Positions 1 through 6,635 of a stretch of DNA of 6,884 nt are shown here, piece after piece. This DNA comes from Candidatus Cloacimonadota bacterium. Lineage in GTDB: Bacteria > Cloacimonadota > Cloacimonadia > Cloacimonadales > Cloacimonadaceae. The notes beneath the pieces are model-generated. The model had not been told where the DNA came from, did not search any database, and was given only the letters and a program-made list of their open reading frames with translations. Both the position numbers and the translations under genes were made by a program. The DNA lies in NCBI GenBank assembly GCA_016875595.1, contig VGPI01000111.1, positions 1-6,884 of the forward strand, read 5' to 3'. Every line of letters begins with the position of its first letter. Positions within the stretch are counted from its first letter, which is position 1.

Positions 1-105
1 CAAAGTTAAGGTGAATAAGAACCAGATCACCAATAAAGTAAAAGTGTAGAGATTAGTGCCCAAAATTCCCTCTCGGCTATATGTATCAATACGTTAGAAG
101 ATAAT

Positions 106-1014
106 TTGCTCAAGTTCGGTCAGGATTTACCAGGAGTGAAGGAACTGATCGCGCAGATTCAGGGCGAGATCGAGATTGCGCAATTGAATTCCGGGGCACG
201 GAAGGGAAACTGGTTTTGGAATCAGGTGATCGGATTTGATCCGGATGATCCGAATGATCAGGCGCGTGTAGAAGCCACGAAGGCGACATTGCAAGGGATA
301 CTGGCGAGCGCCAGCAACCTGGCAAGCGGGATGATCAGTTTGAGCCAGCAGCGGAAACAGGAAGACATAACGCGGATGGAAGAGACGGCGGCGCGGGAGA
401 ACTGGACACAGGATCAGATCCAGGCGCGCCGGCAAAATATCGAGAAGCAGGCGCTGGCAGATGAGAAAAAATACCGGAACCTGAGCAAGGCACTGGCGAT
501 CGGACAGGCAACGATGAACATAGCGGAAGGCGTGACGAAGGCGCTGGCCATGGGACCGATCATCGGACCGATATTGGCGGCGGTGGTAGCGAGCATGGGA
601 GCGGTGCAGATCGGGATAATCAGAGCGCAGAAATTTGCAAGAGGCGGTCTATTTAGGGGCAAGGGCGGGCCACAGGATGATCAGAATTTGATCTTAGCAA
701 GTGACGGGGAGTATATCGTCAACGCGGTATCTACGGCGCGTTATTTGCCTCTATTGGAAGCGATAAACGCAGGCGGGCGGGCGATCCAGAACGTAAGCAA
801 TTACTACGCCGCCGGCGGGCTGGTGAACGGGGAACGATCGTTTGAGCGGATGATACTGCTCTTGGAAGCGATCAACATGAATATAGGCGAGGCTGATCGC
901 GAGATCATCGTCCGGATAGAAGGCGAAGGGGACATTAAGCAGCGCGTCGAGAAGCATGAGCGGACGAAGTATCGTCAGGAGCAAATGGGGAAGGAGTATC
1001 GCTTTGCCACTTGA
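106..1014 (+). CDS. Phage tail tape-measure protein, C-terminal part (probably truncated)
   Basis: Tape-measure proteins set tail length and sit in the tail lumen. This 302-residue product looks like the C-terminal end of one. It opens with a charged, helical, coiled-coil-like stretch (about 1-130), followed by a hydrophobic, glycine/alanine-rich segment (about 130-175, with MGPIIGPILAAVVASMG near 149). A glycine-rich FARGG turn follows, then a DGEYIVNA...RYLPLLEAINAG block (about 200-225), which is typical of tape-measure C-termini. A second LEAIN occurs near 250, and the tail is highly charged. Complete tape-measure proteins are usually much longer. The frame is open only from 37, because a stop lies at 34-36, and the only recognisable start is TTG at 106 with a weak AGAAG at 96-100. 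The residues before the TTG continue plausibly in frame, so this may be a broken gene rather than a true short one. The family call is by pattern recognition; the start is uncertain. Confidence 0.72.
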   Translation: MLKFGQDLPGVKELIAQIQGEIEIAQLNSGARKGNWFWNQVIGFDPDDPNDQARVEATKATLQGILASASNLASGMISLSQQRKQEDITRMEETAARENWTQDQIQARRQNIEKQALADEKKYRNLSKALAIGQATMNIAEGVTKALAMGPIIGPILAAVVASMGAVQIGIIRAQKFARGGLFRGKGGPQDDQNLILASDGEYIVNAVSTARYLPLLEAINAGGRAIQNVSNYYAAGGLVNGERSFERMILLLEAINMNIGEADREIIVRIEGEGDIKQRVEKHERTKYRQEQMGKEYRFAT

Positions 1015-2239
1015 CGTATATTTGAACGGCGAGCCGATCAATAACGAGGTTGTGCAATCGCTGGACATCCCGCTGATCGATACGACGTATGATAACCTGG
1101 TGACATTACCGACAACGCGCATGACAGTGATCTTTTGCGGGAAGGAATATGCAGTGGGCGACCAGGTCACGATAACGGATGAGGACGGGGTGTTTACGCG
1201 GTTTGAGGTGCGAGAGGTCGAGGTTGATTATCGGAATCGGGTGAAGATCCTGGATCTGGCAGATCCGGTGTATCGAATGCGGAATCTATTTGTGAAGGAT
1301 TTTACCGGCACGGATTTGCAAGATAGCGAGATCGACTATCCGAGCGAGGATTTTAACGGAGTCACACCGATCCGGTATAATGTGTTTCAGACGTTGCCAT
1401 ACCGGTCATTTGTGACCATGACGCACGTGATAAAGATGTGCGTCATTAAGGCGGGGATCATCACGGATCCGCTGAAGATTGATTGTAGCGATCTCTATGG
1501 CGAGAAGGTGAGCGGATTCTGGTGGTATGACAACAATGGACAGACGGGGCGGCAGGTGTATCTGGAATTATTGGCGTTTAACTGGCATCAGTTAAAGATG
1601 GTTGGGCGGGCTGACAGTACCGATAAGCCATATCATAGCATGACATTAGATGAGCTCTTTCGCCGGGTGCTGCAGGTGCTAAATGCAGAATACCGATGGA
1701 AAGACGATACGATGATCATACAAAGGCGAAAGACGGGGATGGCAGTGGCAGTTAATGACGTGTATGATTATTCTATGTGCTCTTATAGGAAGGAGTTTGA
1801 TTATACCAAAGCAACGGTTTATTTTGTCAAAACGGTGGGTGAGGAGGATGGCTTTGGCTGGTATGTGTCTAACTATCCGATAGGTGACGAGCGGAAGATT
1901 ACAAGCGAGGAGTATTATCCGGAAGCGCCTCCAGAAGATGAAAAACTGGATGAGCGGGCATATGCACTTGCAAAGCATTTTGTGGGGTTGCGGCGGAAGC
2001 GGAATGGTGGTGTTTACAGCGGAGAAGAGCTTGACTTTGGCGCTGGCGGACTGACAGATCCCTGGGAGTATAGTTGGGCACGACAGTATGCGCGAGTGAT
2101 GGCGGAGAGGCATCCGGATCCGGATGCTGCAATGGTGGAAACAGTGGAGACGGTGTTTAATCCGACATTGATAGTGCCAAGGTCAAGGTTGAAGCTGAGC
2201 GTGTCGATACCGGCAAACGTAAGCAAAGTGGAGTATTAA
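1004..2239 (+). CDS. Probable phage tail/baseplate protein, unrecognised family
   Basis: I do not recognise this 411-residue protein. I chose the TTG at 1004 because AAGGAG lies at 991-996 with a 7-base gap. An in-frame ATG at 956 would add 16 residues, lie deeper inside the tape-measure gene and lack a comparable site. With the TTG start the overlap with the upstream gene is 11 bases, normal for packed phage genes. The N-terminal ~90 residues look beta-rich, alternating hydrophobic and charged residues, with a CGKEYAVGDQVTI-like strand pattern. A tryptophan/tyrosine patch (FWWYD) lies near 172-176, and an acidic, proline-containing linker (YPEAPPEDEKLDE) in the last third. No signal peptide or membrane segment is visible. 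Being directly downstream of a tape-measure gene, where distal-tail and hub proteins usually lie, suggests a tail-tip or baseplate role. That is inference from position only. Confidence 0.6.
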   Translation: MPLDVYLNGEPINNEVVQSLDIPLIDTTYDNLVTLPTTRMTVIFCGKEYAVGDQVTITDEDGVFTRFEVREVEVDYRNRVKILDLADPVYRMRNLFVKDFTGTDLQDSEIDYPSEDFNGVTPIRYNVFQTLPYRSFVTMTHVIKMCVIKAGIITDPLKIDCSDLYGEKVSGFWWYDNNGQTGRQVYLELLAFNWHQLKMVGRADSTDKPYHSMTLDELFRRVLQVLNAEYRWKDDTMIIQRRKTGMAVAVNDVYDYSMCSYRKEFDYTKATVYFVKTVGEEDGFGWYVSNYPIGDERKITSEEYYPEAPPEDEKLDERAYALAKHFVGLRRKRNGGVYSGEELDFGAGGLTDPWEYSWARQYARVMAERHPDPDAAMVETVETVFNPTLIVPRSRLKLSVSIPANVSKVEY

Positions 2240-2240
2240 A

Positions 2241-2663
2241 ATGGTGTTTAAAGCCGATCCGGAGATAGTATATGGGCAAACAACTTATAAGATTGATACT
2301 CCGGTGGTGGAGTATGATTGGAATGAATCTGATTATATCCTTCACGAGTCAATTATTACCGGGTATCTGACGATAGATGAGCGCGGTGAAAGAGCGCGGG
2401 CAAAAATCAGGGCTTTGGGCGTGACATGGGCAAAGTATGTAGGATATCGGCTGTTGGTGGGGAAGGCGGTGACATTTTATCCGTATGGAGCGGATCGGCT
2501 TATTATTGGGCAAACGGAGTATAACCCACCGTCATTTACGGCTATAGTACTGCAGGTGAAACCATACCATAGCGGGGGATTGATTGGGACGTATAACGTG
2601 CTGATTGACTTGGTGAGCCAGGGATATTACGCGTTAACGATGTCACCTTACACGCCAATGTAG
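2241..2663 (+). CDS. Small phage-associated protein, function unknown
   Basis: This 140-residue protein is of a family I do not recognise. The ATG lies one base after the upstream stop, with GTGGAG at 2228-2233 and a 7-base gap, so translation is probably coupled to the gene before. The product is rich in tyrosine, valine and isoleucine in alternating patterns, suggesting a beta-sheet fold, and contains a short charged helix-like stretch (DERGERARAKIRALG) near the middle. It has no signal peptide, membrane segment or cysteine. The same purine-rich coding-strand composition as the two previous genes ties it to the phage block. A small structural tail protein is a reasonable guess from position. 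It is the last gene of the block: no holin, endolysin, fibre or integrase gene follows. Confidence 0.6.
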   Translation: MVFKADPEIVYGQTTYKIDTPVVEYDWNESDYILHESIITGYLTIDERGERARAKIRALGVTWAKYVGYRLLVGKAVTFYPYGADRLIIGQTEYNPPSFTAIVLQVKPYHSGGLIGTYNVLIDLVSQGYYALTMSPYTPM

Positions 2664-2671
2664 GGTAAGTG

Positions 2672-2687
2672 TGCCAAACTTGTGTCC
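2672..2687 (+). repeat. Degenerate copy of the IS-end-like repeat
   Basis: TGCCAAACTTGTGTCC differs from the core of the perfect tandem repeat at 2741-2784 (TGCCAAACTTAGTGTCC) by loss of a single A. It has the same orientation and begins only 8 bases after the last phage stop codon. It therefore looks like a third, partly decayed binding-site-like copy. Confidence 0.6.
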
Positions 2688-2740
2688 ATAAAAAAGACAA
2701 GAGTATGGCATAAACAGTGCAATAATCAATCATGAATGGG

Positions 2741-2784
2741 GTTTTTGCCAAACTTAGTGTCCGTTTTTGCCAAACTTAGTGTCC
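2741..2784 (+). repeat. Two perfect tandem copies of a 22-bp repeat (possible IS terminus)
   Basis: Bases 2741-2762 and 2763-2784 are identical and directly adjacent. Each begins GTTTTTGCCAAAC and ends TTAGTGTCC. A degenerate copy lies 53 bases upstream in the same orientation. Read on the minus strand the unit starts GGACACTAAGTTTGGC, which looks like the outer end of an insertion sequence. Repeated terminal binding sites are known in some IS families such as IS21. No transposase gene and no inverted partner lie inside the window, so the mobile-element reading is inference; the repeat itself is certain. Confidence 0.8.
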
Positions 2785-2942
2785 GCCGATACTATGAAAT
2801 ATCAAGAGCCCCAATCAGCATCGTAAAAGCAAAAGGGCAAAACTGGGGTTGCTCTATCTGGTGACCTGAAGCAAAATGCACTCCTATCGCTCATAATAGT
2901 AAAGCACCGCGAATAACATATAAAAATAATATGACATTTCCC

Positions 2943-2970
2943 TTGCCAAAAACACGGGGTCGATTAGGTT
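2943..2970 (+). promoter_or_regulatory. Weak candidate promoter for the tetR-hcp operon
   Basis: TTGCCA at 2943-2948 is followed after 16 bases by TAGGTT at 2965-2970, a poor sigma-70-type match. The same TAGGTT also loosely fits the TAnnTTTG element of Bacteroidetes-type promoters, with a TTG 19 bases upstream. It is placed directly before the operator candidate, as an autoregulated promoter would be. The match is weak. Confidence 0.25.
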
Positions 2971-2971
2971 G

Positions 2972-2993
2972 TGTCAGTAAATGATTACTTACA
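2972..2993 (+). promoter_or_regulatory. Candidate TetR operator (22-bp imperfect palindrome)
   Basis: The half-sites TGTCAGTAA (from 2972) and TTACTTACA (to 2993) are inverted copies separated by ATGA. Eight of the 11 opposed base pairs of the dyad match. The length and symmetry fit a TetR-dimer site. It lies just before the ribosome-binding site (GGGAG, 2996-3000) and start codon (3006) of the TetR gene, so binding would block transcription of that gene and the whole operon. Recognition by this particular protein is inferred. Confidence 0.55.
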
Positions 2994-3005
2994 TTGGGAG
3001 ACCGA

Positions 3006-3593
3006 ATGGAAATGACGAAACGACAAATGGATATCGTGAATGCCGCGATCAATATCATTGCCCAAAAGGGCATGTGCGATCTGACGACAAAGAACCTGGC
3101 ACGTGAGGTCAAGGTGACCGAAGCGGCTTTGTATCGTCATTTCACCGGCAAAGCGGAATTGATCGACACTATCCTGGCTTACTTCAAACAGATTTCAGAC
3201 GAAGTGATCGGTAATCTCAAGCAAATGAACGTCTCTCCGCTGCAAAAGATCCGCCGTTTCGTCTTTGACCGGTATGGCTTGTTTGAGAGTCAGCCGGAAC
3301 TGGCAAGGGTGATGTTTTCGGAGGATCTGTTTGGCAATGATCCCGGATTGATCTCCAAAGTAAGAGATATCATGCACAGCCACCGGGATGAGGTGATCTT
3401 GAATATCACCGAAGCGCAAAAGAACGGGCTAATCCGGAGCGATCTGGATGCCTTGCAGGTCTTTCGGATTATCATTGGTTCGATGCGTCTGCTCATCACT
3501 CAATGGAATCTATCCTCCCGCGCCTTCTCTCTGACCAGTGAGGGAGAAAAACTATGGAATACAATAGAAAAAATGATAAAGGAGTCAAAATGA
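3006..3593 (+). CDS. TetR/AcrR-family transcriptional regulator
   Basis: This is a 195-residue DNA-binding repressor of normal length for the TetR family. Residues about 8-52 form the N-terminal helix-turn-helix domain: IVNAAINIIAQKG, then LTTKNLAREVKVTEAALYRHF, the recognition helix ending in the typical LYxHF, and a following GKAEL. The remaining all-helical part is the dimer and ligand domain, with FSEDLFGN near 100 and an EGEKLWNTIEK C-terminus. The ATG at 3006 was chosen because GGGAG lies 5 bases upstream; a TTG at 2994 overlaps the spacer and a second ATG at 3012 is less well placed. Its stop overlaps the start of the iron-sulfur gene (ATGA), so it leads the hcp operon. The only cysteine is Cys24, in the DNA-binding domain. 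It probably represses its own operon through the palindrome at 2972-2993. The effector is unknown; a nitrosative-stress signal is inferred from the neighbours. Confidence 0.92.
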   Translation: MEMTKRQMDIVNAAINIIAQKGMCDLTTKNLAREVKVTEAALYRHFTGKAELIDTILAYFKQISDEVIGNLKQMNVSPLQKIRRFVFDRYGLFESQPELARVMFSEDLFGNDPGLISKVRDIMHSHRDEVILNITEAQKNGLIRSDLDALQVFRIIIGSMRLLITQWNLSSRAFSLTSEGEKLWNTIEKMIKESK

Positions 3594-4414
3594 AAAGACA
3601 GATCATCACCATCAATGAGAACAAATGCAATGGCTGCGGTGCCTGTATCACCGGTTGCCATGAAGGGGCTCTGCAATTGATCGATGGCAAAGCCCGGCTA
3701 ATCAGCGATCTTTTTTGTGACGGACTGGGTGCCTGCATTGGAACCTGTCCTCAGGATGCCATCACCATCGAAGAACGGGAAGCAGAGCCCTATGACGAGA
3801 TCCTGGTAATGGAACAATTAGTCACCAAGGGCATCCCAACCATCAATGCCCATCTCAAACACCTCAAAGACCACGGCGAGATTACTTACTACAACCAGGG
3901 CTTACAATACCTCAAAGACAAAGGATATGACATGGAACAATTCAAAGAACCGGAAACCATGGCTTGCGGATGCCCCGGCACCCATGCCAAAAGTATCGAT
4001 CGTCCCACTGCCGGACCGGTCGCCGAAGCCAGAGGAGTGGAGATCAATTCCCAGCTTCAGCAATGGCCTGTCCAGCTCAAATTGCTCAACCCCTCGGCAG
4101 CGTATTTTGATAATGCTGATCTACTGATCTCAGCCGATTGCGTACCTTATGCCTATGCCGATTTTCACCGGCGCTTCCTCAAGGGCAAAATTGTGATCAC
4201 CTTCTGTCCCAAGCTGGACGGTGAGCCGGAGCGCTACATCGAGAAACTGGCAATGATCTTCAGTACTCACACCATCAAATCCATCACCATCGTCCGGATG
4301 GAAGTCCCCTGCTGCGCAGGAACGGAAATGATCGTTCAGAAAGCGCTGCAACAAGCTGGCAAACTCCACTTCGTCAAAGTCAGTATCGTCTCCGTAGATG
4401 GACGCATCATCTAA
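3590..4414 (+). CDS. Ferredoxin-domain iron-sulfur protein of the hcp operon
   Basis: A 274-residue cytosolic protein with an N-terminal two-cluster ferredoxin domain (about 5-62) and a longer C-terminal region. Cluster-binding cysteines are 13, 16, 19 and 23 (CNGCGACITGC) and 43, 49 and 53 (CDGLGACIGTCP). The position equivalent to the second cysteine of the second motif is Leu46, so that cluster has only three cysteine ligands and may be [3Fe-4S] or use another ligand. The C-terminal region carries further cysteines: 126 and 128 (ACGCPG), 184, 206 (FCPKLD), and 241 and 242 (PCCAG). They resemble conserved motifs that I recall in ferredoxin proteins encoded next to hcp. The ATG at 3590 overlaps the tetR stop and has AAAGGAG 5 bases upstream; an in-frame ATG at 3554 would overlap tetR further and lacks a site. 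It is probably an electron donor or partner of Hcp, since no Hcr-type reductase is encoded here. That role is inferred. Confidence 0.88.
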   Translation: MKRQIITINENKCNGCGACITGCHEGALQLIDGKARLISDLFCDGLGACIGTCPQDAITIEEREAEPYDEILVMEQLVTKGIPTINAHLKHLKDHGEITYYNQGLQYLKDKGYDMEQFKEPETMACGCPGTHAKSIDRPTAGPVAEARGVEINSQLQQWPVQLKLLNPSAAYFDNADLLISADCVPYAYADFHRRFLKGKIVITFCPKLDGEPERYIEKLAMIFSTHTIKSITIVRMEVPCCAGTEMIVQKALQQAGKLHFVKVSIVSVDGRII

Positions 4415-4424
4415 GGGAGATCCA

Positions 4425-4742
4425 ATGATCACACGTAATGTGGAAACTCTCGACTCCTTGATGAATGACAAGGGGATCACTGCCCACCGCTTATATGATA
4501 TGGAAGAGGGACAGATCATCCATCTCCAATTGGATGCCTGGTGCCATCTGACGCCTCACACGACGCCGGTCAATGTGGTATTCTACATACTGGAAGGCGA
4601 GCCAACCATCGAGATTGGTGACGAGCGCAAACCTTGCCCCGCAGGCACCCTCGTCGAAAGCCCCAAAGATATCATCCATTGTATTTATAACTATACCGAA
4701 TCCCCGGTCAGAGTGCTGATCATGAAATTACCCCGTCCATAA
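4425..4742 (+). CDS. Small single-domain cupin protein
   Basis: This 105-residue protein has a one-domain cupin beta-barrel pattern. Motif 1 is [15 protein letters not shown] (from His45) and motif 2 is [18 protein letters not shown] (His85, Asn89). In classical metal cupins motif 1 is HxH followed by Glu. Here the second His is Thr47 and the Glu position is Asn50, leaving His45 and His85 as likely ligands, so metal binding may be altered or absent. The ATG at 4425 has GGGAG at 4415-4419, 5 bases upstream, and sits 10 bases after the iron-sulfur gene stop. An in-frame ATG at 4398 would begin inside that gene and lacks a good site. Its place between the iron-sulfur protein and Hcp suggests a role in the same stress response, perhaps sensing, scavenging or assisting the cluster. 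The exact function is unknown. Confidence 0.82.
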   Translation: MITRNVETLDSLMNDKGITAHRLYDMEEGQIIHLQLDAWCHLTPHTTPVNVVFYILEGEPTIEIGDERKPCPAGTLVESPKDIIHCIYNYTESPVRVLIMKLPRP

Positions 4743-4748
4743 ACAGCC

Positions 4749-4772
4749 GTAGGGGCGGATTCCAATCCGCCC
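4749..4772 (+). repeat. GTAG-headed REP-like hairpin in the cupin-hcp spacer
   Basis: GTAG (4749-4752) is followed at once by the inverted repeat GGGCGGATT / AATCCGCCC (4753-4761 and 4764-4772). In practice this is a 7-bp GC stem with a 6-base loop. No T-tract follows, so it is not an intrinsic terminator. It shares its architecture with three hairpins at the right end of the window. Within the transcript it could modulate mRNA decay or hcp expression relative to the upstream genes; that effect is inferred. Confidence 0.7.
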
Positions 4773-4822
4773 ACCAAAAGAAACCAACCAAACTAAATAG
4801 ACAAAGGAGAAGAACAAAGAGT

Positions 4823-6481
4823 ATGTTTTGTTATCAATGCCAGGAAACCGCCCTCAACAAGGGTTGCACGATGCGTGGCGTATGCGGCAAGTCCGATAAG
4901 CTGGCTCACCTGATGGATCTATTGATCCACACCTTCAAAGGTATCGCCTATGTATCCACCCGCCTGCTCAAGCATGGCGTCTATCATCCCGAGGACTCGC
5001 TGTCGGTGATGCAGGGTCTCTTTCGTACCATCACTAATGCCAACTGGGACGAAAATGTCTTTATCAAGCTGATCGGGGAAGCCATTGCCCTGCGGGACAA
5101 ACGCAAGAAGGAACTCTGTGACCTGACCGGGATCACCTGTAATGAATCCAACGCCCAGTGCCCTGCTGCCGTCACCTTCCAGGTGGAGCCCCAGGACTAT
5201 CAGGACTTTGCACTCAAGGTTGGCGTCCTGAGTACCGAAAACGAAGATGTCCGCTCTCTGCGCGAAGCGATCATCTACGGACTGAAAGGGATCTCCGCTT
5301 ATGCCGATCATGCCGCCATGCTGGGTTATTCCGATGACGATGTCAACAAGTTCATGATGGAAGGGCTTGCCGCCACCATCGATGATTCCCTTTCTGCCGA
5401 AGCACTCACTGCCCTGGTTATCAAAACCGGCGAGCATGCCGTGAAAACCATGGCGCTTTTGGACAAAGCCAATACCGAGACCTATGGACATCCCGAACCC
5501 ACCAAGGTCAATCTCGGGGTGGGGAAAAACCCCGGTATCATCGTCAGCGGTCACGATCTGCGAGACTTTGAGGAATTGCTCATCCAGACCGAAGGCAAGG
5601 GAGTGGACATCTATACCCATTGCGAAATGCTGCCTGCCCACTATTATCCAGCTTTTAAGAAATACAAACACTTCATCGGAAACTATGGCTCGGCTTGGTG
5701 GCATCAACTGGAGGACTTTGAGAACTTCAACGGCGCTATCCTGATGACCACCAATTGCCTCGTTCCCTTGCGCAAGGAAAACACCTATCTGAATCGGCTT
5801 TTCACTACCGGCATGGTGGGATATCCGGGCGCAGTCCACATTCCTGATCGTAAACCCGGCAGGATGAAGGACTTCCGTCCGCTGATCGAACGCGCTTTGA
5901 AATGCGCCCCACCAAATGAACTGGAAACCGGAGAGATCGTGGGTGGCTTTGGACATCATACCGTGCTCTCACTTGCCGATAAAATCGTGGATGCGGTCAA
6001 ATCCGGTGCCATCAAGAGGTTTGTCGTGATGGCTGGTTGCGATGGTCGGATGCCTTCGCGGAAATACTTCACCGAAGTAGCCCAGTCCCTTCCCAAAGAC
6101 ACCATCATCCTGACCGCTGGTTGTGCCAAATACCGTTACAACAAACTGCCTTTGGGGGATATCGGTGGAATCCCGCGCGTCCTGGATGCCGGTCAATGCA
6201 ACGATTCCTATTCGCTTGCCGTCATCGCCCTCAAACTCAAGGAGGTCTTTGGCTTCGATGATGTAAACCGGCTCCCCCTCTCTTTTGATCTTGCCTGGTA
6301 CGAACAAAAAGCGGTTGCCGTTCTTCTTGCCCTGCTGTCTCTGGGGTTCAAGGACATCATCGCAGGTCCCACGTTGCCTGGATTTCTCTCACCTAATGTG
6401 GCAAAGGTGATCATCGATGCCTTTGGACTGCGTAAAACCACGACCCCGGAAGAAGACATCAAATTAATGATGGGATCCTGA
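4823..6481 (+). CDS. hcp: Hydroxylamine reductase / hybrid-cluster protein, class I
   Basis: A complete 552-residue hybrid-cluster protein of usual family length. Such proteins reduce hydroxylamine to ammonia in vitro, and in vivo are linked to nitric oxide reduction and protein S-nitrosylation. The N-terminal cysteines 3, 6, 15 and 21 (CX2CX8CX5C) are the class I spacing that binds a [4Fe-4S] cluster, typical of strict anaerobes. All hybrid 4Fe-2S-2O cluster ligands are visible: His244 (GHDL), Glu268 (EMLPAH), Cys312 (TTNC), Cys406 (GCDGR, the persulfide position), Cys434 (TAGC), Cys459 (GQCNDS) and Glu494 (WYEQKA). These are the same residue numbers as in Desulfovibrio vulgaris Hcp. Cys267 next to Glu268 stands where Ser or Gly is often found. 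The ATG at 4823 follows AAAGGAG at 4803-4809 with a long 13-base gap, so the ribosome-binding site may be suboptimal. It is the last gene of the tetR operon and ends before a strong terminator. Confidence 0.98.
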   Translation: MFCYQCQETALNKGCTMRGVCGKSDKLAHLMDLLIHTFKGIAYVSTRLLKHGVYHPEDSLSVMQGLFRTITNANWDENVFIKLIGEAIALRDKRKKELCDLTGITCNESNAQCPAAVTFQVEPQDYQDFALKVGVLSTENEDVRSLREAIIYGLKGISAYADHAAMLGYSDDDVNKFMMEGLAATIDDSLSAEALTALVIKTGEHAVKTMALLDKANTETYGHPEPTKVNLGVGKNPGIIVSGHDLRDFEELLIQTEGKGVDIYTHCEMLPAHYYPAFKKYKHFIGNYGSAWWHQLEDFENFNGAILMTTNCLVPLRKENTYLNRLFTTGMVGYPGAVHIPDRKPGRMKDFRPLIERALKCAPPNELETGEIVGGFGHHTVLSLADKIVDAVKSGAIKRFVVMAGCDGRMPSRKYFTEVAQSLPKDTIILTAGCAKYRYNKLPLGDIGGIPRVLDAGQCNDSYSLAVIALKLKEVFGFDDVNRLPLSFDLAWYEQKAVAVLLALLSLGFKDIIAGPTLPGFLSPNVAKVIIDAFGLRKTTTPEEDIKLMMGS

Positions 6482-6512
6482 TCGATCCATACAATTAACC
6501 TCAAATCATGCC

Positions 6513-6544
6513 GGGCGGACTGCAGGAGCAGTCCGCCCTTTTTT
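6513..6544 (+). terminator. Rho-independent terminator of the hcp operon
   Basis: A perfect 11-bp GC-rich stem, GGGCGGACTGC (6513-6523) and GCAGTCCGCCC (6528-6538), closes on the loop AGGA and is followed by six T (6539-6544). It starts 31 bases after the hcp stop. The outer GGGCGGA/TCCGCCC core is identical to that of the hairpin at 4753-4772, but here there is no GTAG head. Confidence 0.92.
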
Positions 6545-6635
6545 GCCAGTAAATGAACCCTGATTGGAATATGAGGAAGATAATCAGCAGAAATCCGCAG
6601 CAGATCCCGGGGGCAGGAAGTCCAGTTTTCTCTCC

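Larger units (their letters stand above)
2664..3005. other. Non-coding junction between phage block and hcp operon
   Basis: About 340 bases with no convincing gene on either strand; the open frames present are very short or antisense to flanking genes. The left third carries three copies of an IS-end-like repeat. The middle (about 2790-2930) is AT-rich and shows only weak inverted repeats, such as AGAGCCCC near 2800 against GGGGTTGCTCT near 2846. The right end holds the promoter and operator candidates for the tetR gene. No intrinsic terminator is visible after the phage genes. Confidence 0.7.

Noticed and set aside
2..49. Open frame at the left edge ending at a stop at 47-49 (lysine-rich, ends TNKVKV)
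   Set aside because: Only 15 codons are visible and the stretch is AT-rich; it may be the end of an upstream gene or chance, so it is not listed as a gene.
956..1003. Upstream ATG start for the second phage gene
   Set aside because: It lies inside the tape-measure gene without a good ribosome-binding site, while TTG at 1004 has AAGGAG at ideal spacing.
2943..2957. TTGCCAAAAACACGG as a fourth copy of the IS-end-like repeat
   Set aside because: Only the TTGCCAAA part matches; too short to separate from chance.
4919..5959. Long 346-codon open frame on the minus strand
   Set aside because: It lies wholly antisense to hcp, whose frame is confirmed by all cluster ligands; the product has no recognisable domain.
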